A model generated the notes under the pieces. It did no database searches and had not been told where the DNA came from. It was given only the letters and a program-made list of their open reading frames with translations. The position numbers and the translations under genes are program-made. A stretch of 48,532 nucleotides of DNA from Candidatus Mediterraneibacter pullistercoris (lineage in GTDB: Bacteria; Bacillota; Clostridia; Lachnospirales; Lachnospiraceae): NCBI GenBank assembly GCA_019116885.1, contig DXAU01000022.1, positions 1 to 48,532 of the forward strand, written 5' to 3'. Of the stretch, positions 26,598 through 35,100 are shown one piece after another (position 1 is the stretch's first letter; each line of letters starts with the position of its first letter).

Positions 26598-28257
26598 TAT
26601 AATGATCACAGATATATACTGGCATAATATTTATCTTAATATTATGATGCAGGGGAATGACCTGGATCATTATGAATATTTTATAAGTGATCTCAAAGGC
26701 GAGATCTATCCGCTGGAAGTAAACGGCAATGCGTGCGTCATCAATATTGTAAATCTCCCGGACACAAAACTGCTCAGAAACGGCAAGTGGTTTCTGCTGG
26801 CAAAGCGCGGCGGACAATACAGTTTTATAAATATATCGGCTGAGTGCGGTTATAAACTCGCAGATCTGGATAAGATTTACCGGTATGGAAAAGAAAAATA
26901 CGCCTATCTGGTGAGTTTCTCTGTAAAGGACATTCAGGAGACAGCAGAGACGGCGGAATTTCCTGCGGAAATAGATACAGAGGAGCGCGAAAATGAGTGT
27001 CAGGACGGTATGGTGTGCTGTATTCATACGTCCTATATGATGAGCAACCGGAGAAATGACAGGCGCAATATACTGATCGAATCAAAAAATCCGGCGCAGT
27101 TGTGTAAAAAAGCAATGTTCATCGTCCTGAAACGTGCGATAGATCTGTGCTATCATATGCTTGCGGCGTTCCGCAGAAAAGACGGAAAACATATCCTCCT
27201 GATGTCGGAGACAAGGGCTCCTATGAGCGGTAATCTGCTGGCGCTTGATATCCGTCTGAAAGAGAGGGGACTTGATAAAACTTATCACATCAGTTATTCG
27301 TTCTCCAAAACATTACAGCAGAGCAAGTGGAAAACACTGAAAGTCTGGAGCAGACTGCTGTGGATTATTGCGAAACAGGATATCATTTTTGTGGATGATT
27401 ATGTGCCGATCTTTAAGACGATCCGTCTGAAAGCGGACACAAAGCTTGTACAGCTCTGGCACGCCGGAGTCGGATTCAAATCAGTCGGATATTCGCGGTT
27501 TGGCATAAACGGCTCTCCGCATCCGACAGATTCCTGCCACCGCCGCTATGATTACGCTGTGGTAGGCGGAAAAGGACTGATCGGCGTATATGAAGAAGTG
27601 TTTGGTATCCCGGCGAAACAAATCCTTCCTTATGGACTTGCAAGGCTGGACGGATATCTGGATCCTGAACGGATCCGGGTATACAGAGAAAGTTTTTATC
27701 AGAAATATCCGGGGATGAGAGGGAAACAGATCATCCTTTTTGCCCCCACATACCGCGGGAAAACCCAGGATGAAGCATTTTATCCGGAAACCTGGATCCC
27801 CCAGGATAAGGCGGCCGGACTCTGCGGCAGTCAGTATGTTTTTTGTTATAAAATGCATCCGTTTATAAAAGAAAAAGTAAAGATCGATGAGAGGTTCAGG
27901 GACTGTATTTATGATCTTACAGAAGAAGGCGACATCAATGAACTGTTTTATGTGACAGATATACTGATCACGGATTTTTCTTCTAATATCTATGAATTCT
28001 CCCTTCAGAGAAAGCCGATCATTTTTTATGCACCTGATAAAGATTATTATCAGCTGACGCGCGGAGTACACAGGACGCTTGACGAAGCGCCAGGGCCTGT
28101 TTGCGCTGATTTTGGGGATGTAATTGATATTATCGCGCATCATAAGTTTGAAAAGGATAAGCTGGAGAAATTCATCAGCGAATCTTTTGACGCCCACAGC
28201 AAATATTCAAGCGATCTGCTTATCGATGAACTGATCCTTGGACACACGGAGGAGTAG
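26587..28257 (+). CDS. CDP-glycerol glycerophosphotransferase-family protein with extra N-domain, 556 aa
   Basis: The C-terminal 370 residues hold the transferase domain: KLVQLWHAGVGFKSVGYSRF, LPYGLARLDGYLD, IILFAPTYRGKT, FCYKMHPFIKE, and TDILITDFSSNIYEFSLQRKPIIFY. About 180 N-terminal residues precede it; they are rich in beta-type sequence, are not a GT2 domain, and may bind acceptor or membrane partners. I chose GTG 26587 because GGGAGG (26575-26580) is well spaced for it, while ATG 26602 has no ribosome site. It overlaps the previous gene by 11 bases and ends 1 base before the next start. Function as polymerase or as side-chain transferase cannot be told apart by reading. Confidence 0.9.
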   Translation: MRDSIMITDIYWHNIYLNIMMQGNDLDHYEYFISDLKGEIYPLEVNGNACVINIVNLPDTKLLRNGKWFLLAKRGGQYSFINISAECGYKLADLDKIYRYGKEKYAYLVSFSVKDIQETAETAEFPAEIDTEERENECQDGMVCCIHTSYMMSNRRNDRRNILIESKNPAQLCKKAMFIVLKRAIDLCYHMLAAFRRKDGKHILLMSETRAPMSGNLLALDIRLKERGLDKTYHISYSFSKTLQQSKWKTLKVWSRLLWIIAKQDIIFVDDYVPIFKTIRLKADTKLVQLWHAGVGFKSVGYSRFGINGSPHPTDSCHRRYDYAVVGGKGLIGVYEEVFGIPAKQILPYGLARLDGYLDPERIRVYRESFYQKYPGMRGKQIILFAPTYRGKTQDEAFYPETWIPQDKAAGLCGSQYVFCYKMHPFIKEKVKIDERFRDCIYDLTEEGDINELFYVTDILITDFSSNIYEFSLQRKPIIFYAPDKDYYQLTRGVHRTLDEAPGPVCADFGDVIDIIAHHKFEKDKLEKFISESFDAHSKYSSDLLIDELILGHTEE

Positions 28258-28258
28258 T

Positions 28259-31120
28259 ATGGAAACAGAAAATACCAAACGTTTTACGATCATCGCCGTA
28301 TATAAAGAAGATCCGCAGCGGTTTGACAGAACCGTTTCAAATTGTCTGGACCAGATGCAGGAAGAAGATGAGCTGGTTCTATTATGTAAAGAAGAGACAA
28401 AAGCGGCTGATGGTCTGAAACAAAGATGGGAGAGGGAGAACCGCGTCCTGGTACGATATGCAGCTACTGTACAAAGCGGATATAATGAGATATTATCAGA
28501 GATAAGTTCCGAGTACGTACTGTTTGTTCATGAGGGCGACAGTCTGGGGGAAAATTTTCTGAAAAATGCACATGCAGTCATGACAGGCGGAATACCTCAG
28601 AGACTTCCCGAATATGAAACGGAAAAAGGAACAGATGATGACGATGATCATGAGGAGGACGATACCCATACAGCCGGAAAAGTAAATGCCCGGATTGAAG
28701 ACCCTCAGAAGACAGGAGTGCTTTTTGCTGACAATTACTGGGATGATCCGGAATTGTCGGACGAGACAGAGCAGTATATTCTGAGTAAGATCTCTGTACA
28801 GGGGACTTATACACTGAGTATCGGAGAAAATGACTGGGCGCTTCAGACAGCGTTAAACGGAGCCGTAATAAGGTCGGACCTGCTGAAAAAGTATCTGTTC
28901 AATGATGAGATACAATTTGAATATGAAACAGATGTTCTCTTAAGGATCCTCCTTGATGAAGGCAGGTACCTTGTGTGCGATCTCATGAAATATTATTATT
29001 TCGAGGCGAGAGAAAGACAGGTTCTCTACCATATCCCCGCTCATTACAGGGAATGGTATTTTGAATCAATTGAAAATTATCTGCTGCCGCTCCTGGAGAG
29101 TGCAGAAAGTGAAAAACCTGTGCCGTTTCTGCAGAATTACGCTGTATATTATGTGCTCTGCCGTTTCTTATGCAACCTGGATAACAGAAATAAAAAGCAG
29201 ATTACAGAGGAGGAATTTGACGATTATCTCGCGCTGCTTAAAAAGGTATTTGAAAAGGTGGATGATTTCTATCTCCTTAACCAGGAGAAGATCCCATATT
29301 TATCCCGTAATCCACAGGTCTTATGTATGTTCCTGAGGATCAAATACGGGATAGACAAAGTGAAGTATGATTATAAAACCGGAACAGTCCCTGAGACCGG
29401 AGAGAAAGACCTGGTCATGTATTATAAGGACCATGTCATCTCATCTATGGATCAGCAGCGTTTCTGCATAGGAATTATGAACTATATTGATGGAAACGTG
29501 TGGATTGACGGCTCCCTGATAAGCATCTATGAACAGGGGAACGTCAGATTTTATGCGGAATTTGACGGAAAGACGATGCCTGTAGAGGACACGGACGCCT
29601 ATTCTCTGACTAAGTACTTTGGGATACCGGCATACAGGCGGATCACGTATCATCTGGAAATACCGCTCGATTCCAGAAAGAAGCTGCAGAGACTGCGGTT
29701 TTATGCCCAGTATAAGGATGAGCAGATACCGATGAAAATATCTTTCACCAACCATTGGGCAAAACTGAGTAAATCTCCGAGATATTCCTACTGGCGGTTT
29801 AACAGGTATTTATGCTATCATGCGGACAATTCCATTGTCTTTAAACAGGCTGCACCGCTGAACGTCTTAAAGCGTGAGATACAGTTCCAGCTGAATCTGA
29901 TAAAGAATAATACGAAAGACAGCAGATCCGCATTTCGCATGCGGTGGCTGTACTGGCTGACACGGCCGTATTTCTCCAGAAAGAAGATATGGCTGATGCT
30001 TGACAAGCTGTATAAGGGCGGCGACAGCGGAGAGTACCTGTACAGATACAGCGCGGATAAAGCGGATGGGATCACAAAATACTATCTTATCAACAAAGAC
30101 ACATCAGACTACCGGAATTTAAAGAAAGACGGATATAAACCTCTGGTTAACGGTTCTTTGATGCATAAGCTGGTATTTATGAATTCAGACCTGCTGCTCA
30201 TCACAAATTCGCACCTGTTTCCGTTCAACGGGTACACAAAGGAAACATCCAAGTATATCCGGGGACTCTGCAATTTTACATCCATGTGTCTGCAGCATGG
30301 CCTGTCTGTCCAGCAGTGTGCGATGGCACAGAGAAGAATCATTGATAACACGACAGGTTATTTTCTGGCGTCAAAATATGAATATGAGAATCTGAGCAAA
30401 CATGCCTACGGATATCAGGGATTTGATATTTTAAAAGTCACAGGCATTGCCAGATACGACGGACTGATTAACAATGACAAAAAGCAGATCCTGCTCTCGC
30501 CTACATGGCGGATGTACAATGCGCTTCCGGTCAGGACCAGTGAAGGCGAGCAGAGAGGCTATAATCCAGAATTCAAATATACCACATATTTCAAGGTGTA
30601 TAATGATCTCATCAATCACAAAAGACTGATAGAGTGTGCGAAGGAAACAGGATATAAGATCAAATTCTTACTCCATCCCATCCTGAGTTCACAGGCTGAA
30701 GACTTTACGCCGAATCCTGAACTGGAAGTTATCCCGTCTGTGGGAAACTTAAGCTATGAGAAGATCCTGACAGAGTCCAGTCTGATGGTTACGGACTATT
30801 CAGGAGTCCAGTTTGATTTTGCATATATGAGAAAACCTGTCGTATATTTTCATCCGACAGAGCTTCCGGCCCATTATGAGGACGGCATATTCTTCTATGA
30901 TACGATGGGATTTGGAGAGATATGTACGAAGACAGAGCAGCTGGTCGACCTGCTGTGCGAATACATGCGCTCCGGATGCCGCATGAAAGACAAGTATGTT
31001 GAGCGGGCGGATGATTTCTTTGCCTATAAAGATCATAACAACTGTGAGCGGATCTATCAGGAGATCCTGAAAGCACAAAGGCAGATTGACCATGACAAAA
31101 TGAGAACAGATGAAAGTTAG
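28259..31120 (+). CDS. GT2-like domain fused to CDP-glycerol glycerophosphotransferase, 953 aa
   Basis: The N-terminal part (about residues 5-120) resembles a GT2 glycosyltransferase start (FTIIAVYKEDPQRFDRTVSN, then YVLFVHEGDSLGENFL), although the usual second aspartate of DxD is replaced in EGDS. A very acidic insert follows (DDDDDHEEDD). The C-terminal half holds a full TagF-type domain: MCLQHGLSVQQCAM, ILLSPTWRMYN, IKFLLHPILS, ESSLMVTDYSGVQFDFAYMRKPVVYFHP. This architecture is known from other long clostridial and streptococcal TagF-like proteins. It is the best candidate here for the main-chain polymerase. ATG 28259 has GGAGGAG 5 bases upstream; a TTG at 28238 inside the previous gene is less likely. 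Confidence 0.9.
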   Translation: METENTKRFTIIAVYKEDPQRFDRTVSNCLDQMQEEDELVLLCKEETKAADGLKQRWERENRVLVRYAATVQSGYNEILSEISSEYVLFVHEGDSLGENFLKNAHAVMTGGIPQRLPEYETEKGTDDDDDHEEDDTHTAGKVNARIEDPQKTGVLFADNYWDDPELSDETEQYILSKISVQGTYTLSIGENDWALQTALNGAVIRSDLLKKYLFNDEIQFEYETDVLLRILLDEGRYLVCDLMKYYYFEARERQVLYHIPAHYREWYFESIENYLLPLLESAESEKPVPFLQNYAVYYVLCRFLCNLDNRNKKQITEEEFDDYLALLKKVFEKVDDFYLLNQEKIPYLSRNPQVLCMFLRIKYGIDKVKYDYKTGTVPETGEKDLVMYYKDHVISSMDQQRFCIGIMNYIDGNVWIDGSLISIYEQGNVRFYAEFDGKTMPVEDTDAYSLTKYFGIPAYRRITYHLEIPLDSRKKLQRLRFYAQYKDEQIPMKISFTNHWAKLSKSPRYSYWRFNRYLCYHADNSIVFKQAAPLNVLKREIQFQLNLIKNNTKDSRSAFRMRWLYWLTRPYFSRKKIWLMLDKLYKGGDSGEYLYRYSADKADGITKYYLINKDTSDYRNLKKDGYKPLVNGSLMHKLVFMNSDLLLITNSHLFPFNGYTKETSKYIRGLCNFTSMCLQHGLSVQQCAMAQRRIIDNTTGYFLASKYEYENLSKHAYGYQGFDILKVTGIARYDGLINNDKKQILLSPTWRMYNALPVRTSEGEQRGYNPEFKYTTYFKVYNDLINHKRLIECAKETGYKIKFLLHPILSSQAEDFTPNPELEVIPSVGNLSYEKILTESSLMVTDYSGVQFDFAYMRKPVVYFHPTELPAHYEDGIFFYDTMGFGEICTKTEQLVDLLCEYMRSGCRMKDKYVERADDFFAYKDHNNCERIYQEILKAQRQIDHDKMRTDES

Positions 31121-31138
31121 AGAAAGGAGCGTGCTGCT

Positions 31139-31864
31139 ATGAATATCGCAATAATTTTTGCCGGCGGAAGCGGAAGAAGAATGGGAGCCGGTATGCCCAA
31201 ACAGTTCCTGGAGATCAACGGAAAACCGATCATCATCCATACTCTGGACAATTTCCAGAACAGTCCGCTGATCGACAAGATCTATATCTCATGCAAAAGA
31301 GAGTATATCGCAAAGCTCAAGAACATGTTAGAATATTACCGGATCACAAAAGCCGCAGGCATTGTGGAAGGCGGGGAGACGGGGCAGGACTCCATATATA
31401 ACGGCCTGAAGCGGGCTTTGGAGGAGAATCCTGAAGATTCGATTGTGCTAGTGCATGACGGAGTCCGGCCGCTCATCAGCGAAGAGGTGATAGAGGAGAA
31501 TATCGAGAGTGTCAAAAAGTACGGAAGCGCAGTGACATGCACTCCGTTCTACGAGACTCCCGTCATCAGCGTATCTGGAGAAACGGTGGAGGACATGCCG
31601 GTAAGAAAATATATGTTTACCGCACAGGCGCCTCAGAGTTTCAGACTCGGTGAGATCGTCAAAGCGCACGAAGAGATGAGAAAGACGAACCCGGGGTATA
31701 AAGATATTGCAGACTCCTGCTATCTGTACAGAAACCTTGGGAGAGAAGTCCATATTGTTGAGGGAAACCGCGGAAATATCAAAGTCACGACGCCTGAAGA
31801 CTTCTATTTGCTGAGAGCTCTTTTACAATACCGTGAAAATGAACAGATACTGGGACTGAGATAG
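31139..31864 (+). CDS. IspD/TarI-family cytidylyltransferase
   Basis: The 241-residue enzyme would join CTP to a sugar-alcohol phosphate. Motifs: AIIFAGGSGRRMGAGMPKQFL, PIIIHTLDNFQ, VHDGVRPLI, and GNRGNIKVTTPEDFYLL. IspD (methylerythritol phosphate route) and TarI (CDP-ribitol for teichoic acid) share all of these. PKQFLEINGKPIIIHT and the setting among glycerophosphotransferase genes favour TarI or a related role in polymer synthesis. TarJ, the usual ribulose-5-phosphate reductase partner, is not next to it; an SDR protein is. AGAAAGGAG precedes ATG 31139. Confidence 0.88.
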   Translation: MNIAIIFAGGSGRRMGAGMPKQFLEINGKPIIIHTLDNFQNSPLIDKIYISCKREYIAKLKNMLEYYRITKAAGIVEGGETGQDSIYNGLKRALEENPEDSIVLVHDGVRPLISEEVIEENIESVKKYGSAVTCTPFYETPVISVSGETVEDMPVRKYMFTAQAPQSFRLGEIVKAHEEMRKTNPGYKDIADSCYLYRNLGREVHIVEGNRGNIKVTTPEDFYLLRALLQYRENEQILGLR

Positions 31865-31871
31865 GAGAGAG

Positions 31872-32927
31872 ATGATGAACAGGATATTAGACGAGGACAT
31901 GCTGGATATTATCAAGCAGCCTGTTAATTGGGAAAAGCTAGAGAACAAGACAGTGATGATCACCGGCGCCAGCGGGATGGTCGGCTCATATTTTGTGAGG
32001 ACACTGCTGAAATTAAACGAAGTAAGGAATATGAACGTCCGCGTCATATGCGTGGCGAGAAATATCAAAAAGATCGGGGAAGACATCCTGGAGAATGGCG
32101 CTGTGAAGGTTTTATCCCATGATGTGACAAAGCCGTTTGAATATGCGGATGACATTGACTATATCATTCATGCAGCCAGCCCTGCAAGCCCTCTGATTAT
32201 GAAGGACAGTCCGGTGGATACGATCGCTGCAAATGTGCTTGGGACATACTATACGCTGGAGCTTGCAAGGGAAAAGAACGTGGACGGCTATATGTTCATC
32301 TCTTCCAGGGAGATCTACGGACAGCCGGATGAAAATCAGGAGTTTTTTACGGAAGACACTTATGGATTTGTGGATCCGCTGGACCCGAGATCCTGCTATC
32401 CGGAAGGGAAGAAAGCTGCGGAGACGATGTGCGCATCATACCGCGCCCAGTACGGCCTGAATGTCAAAGCTGCGAGACTGGCTCACACGTATGGGCCGGG
32501 TATGTCAATCTATGACGGCCGTGTGCAGGCAGATTTCCTGAAAAATGTCCTCTTCAATGAGGATATCGTGATGAAAAGTGAAGGGCTTGCGGTTAGAACC
32601 TATACTTATATCGCAGACGCGGCAGCAGGTATGTTCCTGATTCTTCTCAATGGAACAGACATTGCTTATAATATAGGAGACGAGAAAGCAAAGATATCGA
32701 TCCGCGGACTTGCAGAGCTTCTTGTGAAGATCACTCCGGAACGGGGACTGTCTGTGAGATTAGATATACCGCAGGACGGTACGAAAGGATGCGCTCCGTT
32801 TACTTTGGGGATTCTGGACAGTTCTAAGCTCAGAGCGCTGGGCTGGGAACCGGAGAACACGATAGAACAGGGGTTTAAACGGACGATAGAGTACCTGGAG
32901 ATCGAGAAAGAAGCGGGAAGGCTTTGA
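31872..32927 (+). CDS. NAD-dependent epimerase/dehydratase (SDR) next to the cytidylyltransferase
   Basis: The 351-residue product is an extended SDR with NAD-binding VMITGASGMVGSYFVRTL (about residues 28-45), IIHAASPASP, the SSREIYGQPDENQ stretch, a catalytic Tyr-x-x-x-Lys in CYPEGKKAAE, and ARLAHTYGPGM. The set resembles UDP-glucuronate decarboxylases and dTDP-glucose 4,6-dehydratases. It starts 7 bases after the IspD/TarI-like gene, so the two probably act in one pathway, perhaps on a CDP-linked or phosphorylated sugar. The exact substrate is unknown. GGAGAG before ATG 31872 supports the start; ATG 31875 is possible. Confidence 0.88.
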   Translation: MMNRILDEDMLDIIKQPVNWEKLENKTVMITGASGMVGSYFVRTLLKLNEVRNMNVRVICVARNIKKIGEDILENGAVKVLSHDVTKPFEYADDIDYIIHAASPASPLIMKDSPVDTIAANVLGTYYTLELAREKNVDGYMFISSREIYGQPDENQEFFTEDTYGFVDPLDPRSCYPEGKKAAETMCASYRAQYGLNVKAARLAHTYGPGMSIYDGRVQADFLKNVLFNEDIVMKSEGLAVRTYTYIADAAAGMFLILLNGTDIAYNIGDEKAKISIRGLAELLVKITPERGLSVRLDIPQDGTKGCAPFTLGILDSSKLRALGWEPENTIEQGFKRTIEYLEIEKEAGRL

Positions 32928-32983
32928 CAGTTTTATGAGACGAGAATCTTAAAATATACGAAAGAAGCGGGGGATTTTGCCAT

Positions 32984-35083
32984 ATGGAACAGAAAAGCAG
33001 AATCATATGGATTGATAATCTGAGATGCATTGCAATGTTTATCTGTGTCATGGGCCACGTATACATGGGGACCACACCGGATACTTTGAGATACTATATC
33101 TATTCTTTTCATATGCCTTTGTTTTTTGCCATTTCGGGAGCCAGTTATTATCTGCAGACAAAGAATAGAGAGTACACTTTTTTGGGAATGTTGGAGAACA
33201 AGTCCAGGGGGATACTCTGGCCGTATTTTGTATTCAGCATGCTCAACATTCCGATGCTGATCATCATGGATTATATCAGGCTGGGATACAGCCACAAAGA
33301 TGTCAGCGAACTGATAGAGGCGACTTTCTACGGGAATCTTGGGTATAAATCCATGCCTACCGGTCCGCTGTGGTTCTGTCTGGTTCTGTTCCTGGCAACG
33401 ATATTGTTTTACCTCATAAGAAAATTCTGCAAGAGTGATCTTGCCACAGCAGTTGTTACAGTCGTGATCGGATTTTCAGGGTATCTGATTACAAGCTATT
33501 TTTCATCCATTGTTTACCCGTGGTATTCTAATGTTACATTTATTGCAGTGATCTTTTTCATGCTGGGATATATGTTTATGAAACATATATCATCTGTACA
33601 GGCAGTCCTGGGCGGCATCGGGAGACAGGCAGTCTGGATGATTCTGTTCGCCGTGGCGGGATACCTGTGCGCCAGATATAATACGAAAATATCTATGGCA
33701 ATGAGTTCTTACGGATCATTCGCATTGTTTTTCGGCAGCGTGATCGGATTCAGCGGCGTGCTGTATCTTGTGTCTGTCCATATGCCGGGCAGCAGGCTTG
33801 TGGCGATGGTGGGAAGAAATACGATCGTATATCTGGGATTACATAAGAACCTTGCAAACTATTTCTTTCTCTATTCAGAGAGAACCAATACGTTTGCCAC
33901 GGAGCATCCTTTCATTGTATCCGTGCTGATCTTTGTCGTATTGATGCCGGTTACTTATGTATTTGAGAAATATTTCCCGTTTTTGCTTGGGAAAAAAATC
34001 AGGAGAAGTGAGGGTGGAGAGATGCAGCAGAAAGATACGGCCCCGTCTGCTTCAGGCGGAAGGCTTGAATGGATCGATGTGCTTAAATGCATCGGAATGT
34101 TACTGGTAGTCGTTGGACATGCCAGCGACAGCGGAAGTTCGGATTCTTACAGGTACTATATTTACTCTTTCCATATGCCTCTGTTTTTTATCATATCCGG
34201 AATGACGTTCTATCTGCAGTGCCGGAAGCGCACGTTTGATTTTATGGGACTGGTAAAAAACAAGGCAAAGGGATTAGTATGGCCATATTTTACCCTGAGT
34301 TTTCTGACACTTCCCATATGGGTGCTGAACTTTAAAATATTGACTGACAGTGACAGATCAGTTCTGGGACAGATATACGGTATATTTTATTCGCATCAGC
34401 ACCATGTTTCGGGACCGTCCAATGCGTTGTGGTTCTGCCTTACACTGTTTCTGACCCTGATTGTATTCTGGCTGGTGAATGAATGGTCGGAGCATAATGA
34501 GAAGATCCTTACACTGGCTGTGATGATCATAGGCTCTTTTGGCTATGCGATGTCAGTACGGGGATATGACTTCTATACGCCCTGGCACATCGAGACTGTG
34601 CCGATCGCGCTGGTATGTGTTCTGGCAGGATGGCTGTTTATCAAACATCTTGATTTCTTTATGAATCTTTTAGGCGGGAAAAAGCGGCAGATATTATGGT
34701 GCATCATACTGCTCCCGTCGGCATATTTCTGTGCAAAATATAATGTAAAGATTTCAATGGCTGTAAATACATACGGTTCATTCATGCTGTTTGCAGGAGC
34801 AGTCGTGGGATTCAGTGTAATCTGTGTGATCATTGCACGGGCGACTCCCTGCCTGGGAGTATTTAAGCTCATCGGAAGAAATACGATCGTAATGCTGGCA
34901 TTCCACGCCCCGATCTTCAGATTCCTGGAAAGGGCATCAGAGGTCACTGCGAGGTTTATCGAAAACGAGCCTATTATAACAGGCGTACTTGTTTTTATCG
35001 CTCTGATACCTGTATGCTATCTCTTTGAGAGATGGCTGCCGTTTCTGATCGGGCGTTCACGCAGAAAGCCTGTTAAAGCATAG
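32984..35083 (+). CDS. Tandem double-domain membrane acyltransferase (699 aa)
   Basis: Acyltransferase_3 proteins have about ten membrane helices and move acyl groups, often acetyl, onto surface sugars. Here two complete copies lie in one chain. Copy 1 spans about residues 7-340 ([60 protein letters not shown]). Copy 2 spans about residues 362-695 ([59 protein letters not shown]). The hydrophilic linker at 341-361 contains an in-frame ATG at 34022 preceded by AGGGTGGAGAG, a credible internal ribosome site that could give copy 2 alone. A fusion of two tandem genes is likely. It lies between the SDR gene and a glycerophosphotransferase, so the polymer is the likely acceptor. Confidence 0.9.
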   Translation: MEQKSRIIWIDNLRCIAMFICVMGHVYMGTTPDTLRYYIYSFHMPLFFAISGASYYLQTKNREYTFLGMLENKSRGILWPYFVFSMLNIPMLIIMDYIRLGYSHKDVSELIEATFYGNLGYKSMPTGPLWFCLVLFLATILFYLIRKFCKSDLATAVVTVVIGFSGYLITSYFSSIVYPWYSNVTFIAVIFFMLGYMFMKHISSVQAVLGGIGRQAVWMILFAVAGYLCARYNTKISMAMSSYGSFALFFGSVIGFSGVLYLVSVHMPGSRLVAMVGRNTIVYLGLHKNLANYFFLYSERTNTFATEHPFIVSVLIFVVLMPVTYVFEKYFPFLLGKKIRRSEGGEMQQKDTAPSASGGRLEWIDVLKCIGMLLVVVGHASDSGSSDSYRYYIYSFHMPLFFIISGMTFYLQCRKRTFDFMGLVKNKAKGLVWPYFTLSFLTLPIWVLNFKILTDSDRSVLGQIYGIFYSHQHHVSGPSNALWFCLTLFLTLIVFWLVNEWSEHNEKILTLAVMIIGSFGYAMSVRGYDFYTPWHIETVPIALVCVLAGWLFIKHLDFFMNLLGGKKRQILWCIILLPSAYFCAKYNVKISMAVNTYGSFMLFAGAVVGFSVICVIIARATPCLGVFKLIGRNTIVMLAFHAPIFRFLERASEVTARFIENEPIITGVLVFIALIPVCYLFERWLPFLIGRSRRKPVKA

Positions 35084-35100
35084 TGGAAGGAGAATGATCA

